Shown here piece after piece: positions 1 to 11,500 of a stretch of 64,000 bases of DNA. This stretch comes from Odiellus spinosus. Its lineage: Eukaryota > Arthropoda > Arachnida > Opiliones > Phalangiidae. A program made the translations under genes and the position numbers. The first letter of the stretch is position 1, and each line of letters opens with the position of its first letter. The stretch is from the NCBI GenBank assembly GCA_963920705.1, contig OY987232.1, forward strand, positions 14,881,726-14,945,725, given 5' to 3'. The notes beneath the pieces are model-generated. The model saw nothing but the letters and a program-made list of their open reading frames with translations, was not told the DNA's origin and made no database searches.

Positions 1-290
1 ATCTTTGATCTTAAACGATAGAACGTAAAAAATTATACACGGGGTGTTGAACATAGATTATCATCATAACGAAAGGTCATTTGCCGTATCAATTAGCAAG
101 CTATCAGTTCGCGGTTTTTTGTTAAATTTTAATTGAAATCTTTAGTTCATGATGTAATTTTGATAATTTTAACGCTAGAGATTAGCGGATCGCGTTTAAA
201 AATAACTTATCGAAATTTTATTATTTTCGTACCGATTATCGCACGCTCTAATATCGCTAGATTTTTCCAACTTAAAGCCATAAAAGTCGA

Positions 291-480
291 TTTGGGTCCA
301 CTTGATCGACTCCCAAATGATCGACAAGAGGTCCACTTGATCGACACCCAAATGATCGACTCACAATTGATCGACTCCCAAATGATCGACTCCCAAACGA
401 TCGACAAAGGGATCAAATGATTGATGCCTAATCCCAAATTACCGACAACAAAGAGTGCATTTGATCGTTTCCCAATTGGT
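291..480. repeat. Degenerate left arm of the GTCGATC minisatellite
   Basis: Irregular units of TGATCGACTCCCAAA, the reverse complement of the unit in 669-1010. The two arms form an imperfect inverted repeat around 480-650. Confidence 0.8.
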
Positions 481-507
481 CAACTTCGTAATAACGATTA
501 TAAATAG

Positions 508-537
508 ATTAACCAACCTAACCTAACCTAACCAATC
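508..537. repeat. Short CCTAA run (telomere-like)
   Basis: AACCTAACCTAACCTAACC, about three and a half units of the complement of the insect telomere motif TTAGG. Too short to show telomere origin. Confidence 0.5.
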
Positions 538-668
538 TAATAATTATTATTTGAATTAGTTCTTATTTATATACCATAATTTAACCTTTAATAGTTTCTT
601 GCAAAAAAACTTTGACCTATACTCGTTACTCGCTAAAAAACTGGGCTGTCGATCAATTGGAATGGCTT

Positions 669-1010
669 GTCGATCAAATGGGAGTCGATCAAATGGGAGT
701 CGATCAAATGGGAGTCGATCAAATGGGAGTCGATCAAATGGGAGTCGATCAAATGGGAGTCGATCAAATGGGAGTCGATCAAATGGGAGTCGATCAAATG
801 GGAGTCGATCAAATGGGAGTCGATCAAATGGGAGTCGATCAAATGGGAGTCGATCAAATGGGAGTCGATCAAATGGGAGTCGATCAAATGGGAGTCGATC
901 AAATGGGAGTCGATCAAATGGGAGTCGATCAAATGGGAGTCGATCAAATGGGAGTCGATCAAATGGGAGTCGATCAAATGGGAGTCGATCAAACGGTAGT
1001 CGATCAAACG
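669..1010. repeat. 15-bp minisatellite, about 22 copies
   Basis: Unit GTCGATCAAATGGGA, perfect for about 21 copies, then two variants (AAACGGTA, AAACGGAC). Because 15 is a multiple of 3, several frames stay open and give low-complexity frames (GSRSN repeats); not taken as coding. Confidence 0.97.
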
Positions 1011-1361
1011 GACTCCTTGTCGATCAATTGGAAGTCGAGCAAATGAACCTAAGCCATAAAAGTCGTGGTATAATTTGACAATTTTAAGTTTAATTTTATC
1101 TAGTTACGATAAGAAACGTATATTATAACGGTGTTTTACGCGTAAACTCGAAGATGTCGCAACAATAGAGCCTATTAACCGAGACCCGTCACCGTCTGGC
1201 CTACACCTGCTTCCGAGGATCTCGGTACCTCAGGTGATTAGAGCTTGGGACGAAGTTCCAGAAGCAAACCAACCCCGAGATAATATTTTCATCTTGAGGT
1301 GTTTATTGAATTAACTTTCCTCTATCCTATTATGTTTTCACTATTCAATAAGAATGAATTA

Positions 1362-1901
1362 GAGCTCGGAATCGGATCGATCCATTATCTTCTGTTATTC
1401 GTATATTTTCAGATGTTTTATTTTCGGATAAATTGTAACTAAAAAATGAAATTTGCATATTCGTATAATTGTTAAAAGGTTTACCCGAAGATAAGCCTTC
1501 CCGCTTTATCTACGAACAAATTACTCGTTTTCAAACGTATAACGATGGATAAGAAAATTCACGTTTCCAGAATTAGTCTAAAATATAAGAAAAATATATC
1601 AAATTGACTTTTAATTCGAAGAATATAAATAAAACGACGAAACTAAGATTTTAAATCATCTTTTTATTCGTTATTTTTCACGAAAATAAATTTTGAATTT
1701 TTTTATCCGAACGTATAACGCGGATAATATTCTAAGATAAGGCCATTTTCGGATAAAAACGGATATGGATTATGTTTTGTTACTTTATCTTCGAATAAAT
1801 TAACTCTAATTAAAAATAGTCTATTTTAATCAAACTGATAATATACATCAGAATTTAGTAGATTTTATCCAATTAATAAAAATTATACGAATTCCGAGCT
1901 C
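1362..1901. repeat. Family F MITE, copy 1
   Basis: 540 bp bounded by GAGCTCGGAAT / ATTCCGAGCTC, with long internal self-complementary stretches (TTTTCGGATAAA). No clear target duplication; non-coding. Confidence 0.85.
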
Positions 1902-2159
1902 TAGAATTAATTAATTTGAAATTTTTAAGTTATTTTATTATGATCCTTATATAGAGTTATTGCCTCTCAAGTTTTCTATGGCATATTTGCCTCCAATCCA
2001 AAATCTTCCATATAACCTAAAGAGACAGAACTTTGTTTTACGTTTTTACTCGACGTCAATCACTTGAAAATCTAATTTTATTCATGTTCACGACGTTAGT
2101 ATGGTCTTTGATATTAATTTAGACTTGATATATGCCAAACCTGTTTATATAGATTTGTT

Positions 2160-2464
2160 CAGAAGCCGATGAAACCCTCCTTTGAAGTCTACTACTCCAA
2201 TGTTCCATATAGCGCTCCTCTCTGTATGGGTAAAATTCCCAATTTTACGAGTTAGAAGGGGTCCTACTTCATACCCCCTGTCTACGGAAATTTGGAAATT
2301 CTCTCTCTCTCCACAAACGACGACGTTTTGGACGAACTCCCGCTCCTAAAATATCTACCGTTAGGAGGCGTACGAATCGCGCCTTTTGAGAATAACCCAT
2401 ACAGAGAGGGGTAGACAAGACCAGGGAGTAATAGACTTCAAAGGAGGGTTTTCATCGGCTTGTG
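2160..2464 (+). repeat. Family A MITE, copy 1 (forward)
   Basis: 305 bp with a small internal deletion. Ends CAGAAGCCGATG / CATCGGCTTGTG. Exact 7-bp target duplication ATTTGTT. Confidence 0.95.
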
Positions 2465-2552
2465 ATTTGTTATTAAGTCGCACATTTAAAGAAAAAAACG
2501 TGTTTTTCATTCAGCGCTAGAAAGTTCCGAGTTTTTCTAAAAACACATATAA

Positions 2553-2899
2553 ACAGGGTGTTTCGAAAATGGTGGTAGGACCGAACTACAGTGGGTTCTA
2601 TGGGTCATTTTAAAACGAAAATGTTCTATGACGTTTTGTCGTACGGGGCGCCCTTTAAGAGTTACGAAATGAATCATGACCCCTTAAAGTACATTAATAA
2701 ACGTATACTCAATGCTAAAATCAAATTTTTACCAGCTAAATAATTAAACGGACGTATTTTATCATTGAGTATACGTTTATTAATGTACGTTAAGGGGTCA
2801 TCCATACATGATTCATTTCGTAACTCTTAAACGGCGCCCCGTACGACAAAACGTAATAGAACGCACTCGGTCCTACCACCATTTTTGAAACGCCCTGTA
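2553..2899. repeat. Family I MITE (long palindrome)
   Basis: 347 bp with about 150-bp inverted arms. Ends ACAGGGTGTTTCGAAAATGG / CCATTTTTGAAACGCCCTGT. Arms differ by a few indels. This end type is common among insect Tc1/mariner-like MITEs; single copy here. Confidence 0.85.
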
Positions 2900-3193
2900 T
2901 TTTTTTTTTATAAAGGCTAAATAGAGTGCTAAGTGCGTGAAAGCAAATAAAAAAATATTTAGGCCAATCCCCACAAGGTTTTTTTTTTTTTTTTTCAACT
3001 TTACATCTAACTCAACATTCTAACAAAAACAACTATGAAAAATCTTCTTCGGTCGAGTTTAGACGTTTCTAAAAATAAATAAAGAATTTAAGTGTATTAT
3101 TTCAGGATGAGAAATTTTAAAAGGGTTTCAAAAATATTTTGCCAAGGGAATATATAGTTATATATTTTTAATTTCCTTGCGATTTTCTAGTCT

Positions 3194-3262
3194 TAAAGGG
3201 AGAATGCAACTTCACAAGTGTTTTTCATCGATCACTTATCGTTAAAATAAGTTCATTACAAC
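3194..3262. repeat. Family H fragment
   Basis: TTAAAGGGAGAATGCAACTT and CATCGATCACTTATCGTT match the end of family H. Cut by family A copy 2. Confidence 0.7.
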
Positions 3263-3599
3263 CAGAAGCCGATGAAACCCTCCTTTGAAGTCTACTACTC
3301 TAATGTTCCATATAGCGCTCCTCTCTGTATGGGTAAAATTCACAATTTTACGAGTTAGAAGGGGTCCTACTTCATACCCCCTGTCTACGGAAAATTGGAA
3401 ATTCTGTCTCTCCACAAACGACGACGTTTTTTTGACGAACTCCAAGGTTGCTAGAGATAATCGCTGGACGAACTCCAGCTCCGAAAATATCTACCGTTAG
3501 GAGGCGTACGAATCGCGTTTTTTGAAACTAACCCATACAGAGAGGGGTAGACAAGACCAGGGAGTAATAGACTTCAAAGGAGGGTTTCATCGGCTTCTG
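3263..3599 (+). repeat. Family A MITE, copy 2 (forward)
   Basis: Full length (337 bp); flanks TTACAAC and CTTAAAG do not match. It lies 60 bp inside a family H fragment. Confidence 0.93.
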
Positions 3600-4076
3600 C
3601 TTAAAGTGTTTCCCCTTTATCTTTTGAGCATAGTTTTTATTTTATTTCGCTCGAAGTTTCCATTCTCTAGCCTTATTTTTTTTATCTAAATTCGTTAGTC
3701 ATCTTATAACATGTATATATATTTCGGATCGATATTGATGAGAGCAGAGAATGGCTTAATTAAGCGTAAAAAATTCAAATGAATTAGGTCAAAATTTGCT
3801 ATTGATTTAATAGCTAGTCGGAACTAAAACTTTGCCATAGAGTAAAGTACCTATTGTTCGATCAAAACATTCTAATATGGAAAGAGCATTGAAAATGATA
3901 AAAAATTTAATAATCGAAGTCCACCATTCTCAAAGCTCGTGGACTAATTATTCTGAAAAGGTACTAATTAATGTAATTGCCATATGAAAGAAGTCTCAAA
4001 TATAATATAATTAATTTTAATCGAACACGTAATGAACTAATATTTGTTTTCCCCAACTTAAACGTGCAAGTTAAAG
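3600..4076. other. Anonymous AT-rich sequence
   Basis: Between family A copies 2 and 3. No coding signal, tandem structure or inverted repeat seen. Confidence 0.5.
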
Positions 4077-4414
4077 CAGAAGCCGATGAAACCCTCCTTT
4101 GAAGTCTATTACTCCATGGTTTTGTCTACCCCTCTCTGTATGGGTTAGTTTCAAAAAGAGCGATTCGTACGCCTCCTAACGGTAGATATTTTCGGAGCGG
4201 GAGTTCGTCGAGCGAATATCTCTAGCAGCCTTGGAGTTCGTCAAAAAAGCGTCGTCGTTTGTGGAGAGAGAGAATTTCCAATTTTCCGTAGACAGGGGGG
4301 TATGAAGTAGGACCCCTCCGATCTCGTAAAATTGTGAATTTTACCCATACAGAGAGGAGCGCTGTATGGAACATTAGAGTAGTAGACTTCAAAGGAGGGT
4401 TTCATCGGCTTCTG
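4077..4414 (-). repeat. Family A MITE, copy 3 (reverse)
   Basis: Full length (338 bp), inverted relative to copy 2; flanks GTTAAAG and TTATACC do not match. Confidence 0.93.
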
Positions 4415-4927
4415 TTATACCTCATTGATAACGGCATTGCCTCTGCGCAATGATAACTTTTTAATTAAAATGTAGTATCATATATGGTAATATATAATGG
4501 CCCTTTATTACCGCCATGAAATTGTACGATAAATAGGTGCCTTTGCGGTTTCACCTCATTTTCTAGCAAAAAATATATTTTCCCAAATCGTGTCGCGTTC
4601 AATGGAAACGGGCCTTAATTTATGGTAAATTCCATTCGAGGACAGATCTATTATCAATCATAGGCGTGCCAATCGCGGCGGCAACAGCCCTGACTCTTTT
4701 TTTACTATCTTAGGCTTTGTCATTTGGCGGGGTGGAGAGATTGACCTCGCTCTCCTAAAAACGTTGTCACTACTCTGTTATCAATTCCCAGATAGACGTC
4801 TATCTGTGGTAAATAAAATTCGGAAATCAGTACCATATTGGTTGCGAGTTAATTTAACCGAGTTTTCTTCATGGACCCGGCGCAAATTAACAATTATAAG
4901 CTTTGTTTTAAAAAGTAGTATCATTTT
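4415..4927. other. Anonymous sequence upstream of the first visible beat exon
   Basis: No exon-like open frame with splice sites recognised; I searched for the missing Ig1 N-terminal exon here and saw none. Confidence 0.45.
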
Positions 4928-5271
4928 AAGCCGATGAAACCCTCCTTTGAAGTCTACTACTCTAATGTTCCATATAGCGCTCCTCTCTGTATGGGTAAAA
5001 TTCCCAATTTTACGAGATCGGAGGGGTCCTACTTCATACGCCCTGTCTACGGAAAATTGGAAATTCTCTCTCTCCGCAAACGACGACGTTTTTTTGACGA
5101 ACTCCAAGGCTGCTAGAGAATAATAGAGATATTCGCTCGACGAACTCCCGCTCCGAAAATATCTACCGTTAGGAGGCGTACGAATCGCGCTTTTTGAAAC
5201 TAACCCATACAGAGAGGGGTAGACAAGACCAGGATGTAATAGACTTCAAAGGAGGGTTTCATCGGCTTCTG
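4928..5271 (+). repeat. Family A MITE, copy 4 (forward)
   Basis: 344 bp; the first four bases of the 5' end are lost (starts AAGCCGATG). No target duplication found. It ends 141 bp before the first beat exon. Confidence 0.92.
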
Positions 5272-5412
5272 ATTTCTCTTAATGATGTCGTTTTTTTAAT
5301 TTTTGCACCACCTTATCAAACGGCAAAATTTTATCCAATCACCTAGCCCTATTTTTAGACCACTTCAAAGCGGGAATTCTTTCGTCTAATATTTTTTTCT
5401 TTCAATTTGCAG

Positions 5413-5548
5413 GTAGAAAAATCAAAAGAAGGCAATGTTTTTTTACGACGGACCGATCACAATACGGAAGGGACATTTCGATGCGAAGCGTCGGCCGAAT
5501 CGCCGACTTTTCAGACTGTCAGCGCTGCCAAAGAACTCTCCATATATG
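5413..5548 (+). CDS. beat exon: C-terminal half of Ig1 (V-type)
   Basis: 136 nt, entered at phase 0 after ttgcAG and left at phase 1 (TAT G|GTATTT). The 45 codons contain the Ig F-strand Cys in [16 protein letters not shown], the strongest Beat signature in the window. The partner Cys of this Ig domain must lie in an upstream exon. Confidence 0.85.
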
Positions 5549-8500
5549 GTATTTATTTTTTCTTTATTTTTAAACATTTTACAGGGATAGGTTTTGGTTT
5601 GGAAGATTATTATAGCTAGGACAATGTTTCTTGTGGTAATTGTGGAATAATTCTCATGGAAATACGCTTTCTGAGAGTGTTCGATGGTGTCGTAACAATT
5701 TAATTAGAATAATTGATATTATAAAAGAACTTGTGGATTTCACATCTTGTTCGAATGTTGCTAACGACGTCACGAAATCACGTGGTGTTAAGGTTATACA
5801 GGGTATTTTTTTCATAAAACGTTAAGGGTCAGAAGTCACCCGACCTTGAGAGCTGACACGGATATAGAGAAAATAAGCTTAAGAAATGCTCGGTGCTCAC
5901 GAGCGCTATGAGCTTTACGAGCTAAGTAATCTCCCCCTCTTTTATGATAGCAACTACTGGGTAACAAACTAGTGAACATACAACGCTTTGAGGTAAATTA
6001 TTTCAAGCGATTTTATATACGTTGAATCAGAAGCCGATGAAACCCTCCTTTTGAAGTCTACTACTCCAATGTTCCATATAGCGATCCTCTCTGTATGGGT
6101 AAAATTCACAATATTACGAGTTAGAAGGGGTCCTACTTCATCCCCCCTGTCTACGGAAAATTGGAAATTCTCTCTCTCCACAAACGACGACGTTTTTTGG
6201 ACGAACTCCAAGGCTACTAGAGATATTCGCTCGAGGAGCTCCCCCTCCGAAAATATCTACCGTTAGGAGGCGTACGAATCGCGCCTTTTGAGAATAACCC
6301 ATACAGAGAGGGGTAGACAAGACCCGGGAGTAATAGACTTCAAAGGAGGGTTTCATCGGCTAATATCCAGAAAATGAGTCTAAAATTTAATTTTTGCTCA
6401 ATAATTAAAGACAATTTCGTGTTCTGATTTCAAAAGTTTCTTCCCTAAATCTTTAATGTTCATAAATTTAAATCATTAATATATATAGGCTTAAAAATCA
6501 AGTATTCTAAACTGCTTTGAACATAATCTAGCATATTTTATATTTGATGAACCAATAGGATAAGTTATAGAGAATCCAATAATCGTTACAATATATTCGT
6601 GAAGAGCCCTTTTATAATTTTGAAATTTCTATTACGACACGAGAATACGCGCCGGTACGTGGCATCGCTGCCATGAATAATAAATTCGGGGCTATTAGTT
6701 TTAAATAAATCCATTAATCTCCCCCGACTCTTCTTACCGGCCGCCTGCTTAAAATTTTAAGAGGGAAGTCTCATTATTGGCTCTAACAAGAGATTCGTTT
6801 AAAGATATCATGAAGGAAACGCGTTGCAGATTTTATGCTATGAAATATTTATTTTCGTTATCAGTTCGCGGTTTTTACTTAAATTTGAATTGAAATCTTC
6901 TTTAGTTCATGACGTAATTTTGTTAATTATAACGCCAGAGATTAGCGAATCTTGTTTAAAAATAACTTGTCGAAATTTTATCATTTTGTTGCGGAGATCC
7001 CGGCTTTTCCGTATAAGTCTTTTACTTAAACCTTATTTTCCGGGGCCTTAAAGATAACTTCCCATTTAATTGATTATTCCAGAAGCCCATGAAACCCTCC
7101 TTTGAAGTCTACTATACCAATGTTCCATATAGCGCTCCTCTCTGTATGGGTAAAATTCCCAATTTTACGAGATCGAGGGGTCCTACTTCATCCCCCCGGG
7201 TGTCTACGGAAAATTAAAAATTCTCTCTCTCCACAAACGACGACGTTTTTGGACGAACTCCAAGGCTGCTAGAGATATTCGCTCGACGAACTCCCGCTTC
7301 GAAAACATCTACCGTTAGGAGGCGTACGAATCGCGATTTTTGAAACTAACCCATACAGAGAGGGGTAGACAAGACCCGGGATTAATAAACTTCAAAGGAG
7401 GGTTTCATCGGCTTCTGATTATTCATATTTGGGGGTGGGCTAATTAGTGTCGTATCTTCTCCTGGTATTTTCCTAGAGTGTTGAAGTTATTTTTTCCGAA
7501 TAGCCCGATATATCGTCTACATAACGAGCTCTACTAACCTTAATTCGAGGCGGTCAAACTAAAGTTACGAATTTTTAAAGAAAAGTGTACCAAGTTAGGA
7601 GATCCTACCATACATGTGGATTTCGTAGTCCATGGTCTTATTTTTGAGCTATTGAATTATATTTAGATATCCTCAGTTAATTAAAAACTTGCTATTTAAA
7701 CTAAAATATTAGTCTATTTTGTCCATATTTGTGAGAAGTCCAACAATTTTAGAAAAGGGTCTAAGAAGAACTCGGGGATTCAAGAATTTAAGCATACCCG
7801 AAAAATCGAACGTCAGACGCGACTGCGACCACGTCGAGATTTTTTTTTCCCGAATGAGGTTAAGCAACCAAGAAAGTTTTCGAGAGGAAACGTCAACACC
7901 GGTCTTTGACATACCAATGGGAATAACTTTCAGCAGAAGCTGATGAAACCCTCCTTTGAAGTCTGTTTACCCGTGTGTGAAGGGGAAAGTTTAAAAATCC
8001 CGATATTTTCGTAACGGGAGTTGAGGTTCGACTGTTACCCCAAAAGTAGACCTAAAGGGAAAATGTTTGTGGGTGGAGTTCTTTGGCCAGGGTTTATTTC
8101 ATTTAATGCCTTGAAAAGTTATTACAATGACTTTATTATGATAGGTAGTTCCCACGGTCTCACCAGCTGCGCGTTTCTTAGTTCAAGAAAAGTTTGTAAA
8201 AGAGGAAAAAAAACTGAGGCGGTTGGATAGGTTATGTTTATAATCCGAAGCCGATGAAACCCTCCTTTGAAGTCTATTACTCCCGGGTCTTGTCTACCCC
8301 TCTCTGTATGGGTTATTCTCAAAAGGCGCGATTCGTACGCCTCCTAACGGTAGATGTTTTCGGAGCGGGAGTTTGTCGAGCGAATATCTCTAGCAGCCTT
8401 GGAGTTCGTCAAAAAAACGTCGTCGTTTGTGGAGAGAGAGAATTTCCAATTTTCCGTAGACAGGGGGGATGAAGTAGGACCCCTCCGAGATCGTAAAATT

Positions 8501-11500
8501 GTGAATTTTACCCATACAGAGAGGAGCGCTATATGGAACATTTGAGTAGTAGACTTCAAAGGAGGGTGTCATCGGCTTCTGTTATAATCAAAGAGTCACG
8601 CAAATTACGCTTGTATCGTACGCCTGGGAACGTTAGAGCTCGGGATCCTTCTTATATACAGAGTTGTCTGGGAAAAAATCACAGGCATCCTACAAGTTTT
8701 GAAGCCCCTCCCTCAGAAAAAATTCAAATTTTCCGTAGAAAGGGGGTGTGAAGTAGGTCCCCTCTTAGCTAATAAAAGAGGATATTTTACCCAATCAGAG
8801 AGGTGCGTTAATAGATTTCAAAGGAGAGTTTAATCGACTTCTGATTTCAGTAGACTTTTATTACTTCTAAAACTAACGTTTTGATTGGTGAAGTAATAGC
8901 ACAGTGTGTAGAGTACTAGAATTAGTTTAAATTTGTTCATTAGTTTAACGAAAATTGTATTATCAAAAAAATTAACTCTCTAAATTTCGTCCAATTATAA
9001 ACTTTTTATTAGTGCTTTAGATATTTTCAGAGTTAGCCGGGATATACGCCCATATCCCTTTCACCCTAACTGTAGAATTTAAAGCACCGTTATAATATAC
9101 ATTTCTTATCGTAACTCGAGAAAAATTAAACTTAAAATTAACTAATTATACCACGAATTTGATAACTTCAGAAAGCGTTGCAATTTTTTATATTAATTTA
9201 CCATTAACAAAATATTTAAAACTTTAATTTATAACTTTCTTAAGCCTTGGCCTTTAAAACATAACCATAGAACGTATGAGAATGGTTGTAAAAGCTTTAA
9301 TTGCCCATTATCCATTACTAGCGCTCGTGTAGGCCGAAAGAGGGGAGAAATTTAAGCACCTGGTGTAATATATGTTTTAAAATAGGACCTCTCTTCGTTT
9401 TACAGCTCTTCCGACTGAAGGTCCAACGATCCAAGGGAATCTTCCGAAATACAACTCGGGCGATGTCATAAATGTCACGTGCAAATCGGGCAAATCGAAG
9501 CCGCCGGCCACTCTCAAGTGGACGATCAATAGCGGAGAGGTAAGGGAGACAAACCATTCAAGAGAGCGCTATAGGCCACTTGCTCTCTCTCTCTCTCTGA
9601 GTATTCTAAAGTGTATACGGTGCATGGGTTTCATTGCAAGTATTAATTTTATTTGAGGCTCGCGCGAAAGACAGCCTTAAACCTTTCGGAAGACGAATGA
9701 AACTAGGGGTGATGTTTAAAACCAGTTACGTGACCTTAGATCAGTTTCAACAGTTTTCAAATCATGATTTGTTGCAACAGACTATTGGTAATAGTAAACG
9801 CTTTAGTGGAAACACTGATTTACAAAGAACTTGCATCAAAAGTGGGAGGTTGATTATGTTTAAGATGCGCCGACACATGTTGGTGACTTAAAAAGGAGAA
9901 TGCAGCCTAAATTGTTTGAAGAGGCCTAATTCACCAGTAATTTGAAACTTACCCAGAAAATAGGCTTAGCTGGATTCATGGAAATCCTGAATTTCTTCCT
10001 ATTGAAGGCTCAGCGACCAATCGAATGTTATAATGGAAGTTTCATAGGAATCTCGGCATAACGACGGCCCTTTGCTCATTGATCGCTGTCCCTTCAATGT
10101 GAAGAAGTTTATGATCTAGATGAATTCAGCTAAGCCTATTTTTTTTACTGGTGGATTAAGCCTATTTAAACTATGGAATCGATGAAAATCACTTCTTAGG
10201 AGTAACCAAATCTGGCGTTCTTAAGCGCCCTCTATCGGCAAACAGTAACCTCGTGAGTGGCTGATATTTTTGCACACACTGTTTGCCTAATGAGGCCGCG
10301 GCTATGCGATTCACAACGCAAAGTTCCAAATGCTTTTTAAAGGATCTTGGGAAGTCTAGTCTTTAAATCACTATACGCCTCAAAAAATACAGCTTGCAAA
10401 GTGACAAAAAGGACATTGCGCAAAATATTTGGCACTAAGATCCATGTATCAGCGGGCGTATGAGTGTGACCCCGATAAATTTCGATGCGATGAATTAGGT
10501 CTTGTAAAACGGCTTGATACAACGGGCTGTACGGGGAGTGGGATAACTTCGGTAACTTTCCTAATTTCCAACAATAGACTCCAAAAATATCGCCCAAAAT
10601 ATTTCATAAATTATTTGTTGGGTATTATGCAAATAAATTGAATAGGAGTTACATTTGGAGAGCCTCCTACATAAACCATTTTAATCTTTATTGGCGTGCA
10701 ACTGGTCGCGTGCGTCGTCTTCGAACGCAGAGGAGGGACAGGCTTCCTTGGCAGTCATCGCGTTAATGGATTTTCTTTCCATTTCATTTAGGCACCCCCT
10801 CATTATCTTATTAACTACCAACCGATTAACGAATCGGACGGGCTGACGATCACCATACTGGGACTTCTATTTAAAGCCGACTCCATGTTTTTCACGGACG
10901 GCACGTTGACGATAAATTGCACTTCTATCGTATCTCACGTCTACGCCATGAGCAGCGAGAGGCTTATTTTGGGTGATAAAACGCCACAGGATGCTGCCGC
11001 AGCCGCTGCCGCCTCCGAAGCCTTGCCCAGCTCAAATTTTAAAGCTTCTGGTAGGTTTGCCTCGGGCTCTTTCAAACTCTTATTCAACTCTCTATCACTC
11101 GCTTTATCGCGTGTAGACCATTTTGATCTCCGAAAAGACAATGGGCCGCCAGCCAAGTATATAATGTTTTCCTCACGTCGGGATCAACTCTTCATTTACA
11201 AAGTGGTTTTAAAATAACCTATACACGTTTTACAGCCTTGAATGGGGAACAAAATTCATTTAAAGGACCACCGTCATGAGATTTTTTTGTCTAGAAACTT
11301 GTTAAATGTCTTGAGTTTGTGCAAAGAAGTCTCGCTTAAAAAAAATCCATTCAAATATTTTTAATTAAGATGCAATTAGTTCCCAAAGTTTAAATTTCAC
11401 CCCATTGATAATGCAGCTGCGCCCCCTATCGCTAAACTAGAGAAATATAAATTTATCCACCTATACGTCCAACCAGAAGCCGATGAAACCCTCCTTTGAA

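Larger units (their letters stand above)
72..1260. repeat. Family G element containing a minisatellite
   Basis: Family G sequence at 72-290 and 1046-1260 (landmarks GGTCATTTGC, TATCAGTTCGCGG, GTGGTATAATTTGACAATTT, ACTCGAAGATGTCGC). The middle, 291-1045, holds the GTCGATC repeat arms. No family G end is clear. Confidence 0.75.

Noticed and set aside
508-537. Interstitial telomere or chromosome-end fusion
   Set aside because: Only about three to four units of CCTAA; compatible with chance in AT-rich sequence.
599-1078. Long frames of 110-159 codons on both strands over the 15-bp array
   Set aside because: They result from a 15-bp unit without stops; products are pure five-residue repeats in several frames and there is no gene context.
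3263-4414. Inversion between family A copies 2 and 3, suggested by partly similar flanks (CTTAAAG/GTTAAAG, TTACAAC/TTATACC)
   Set aside because: Recombination between inverted copies would give reverse-complement pairs, which are not seen; the similarity is probably chance.
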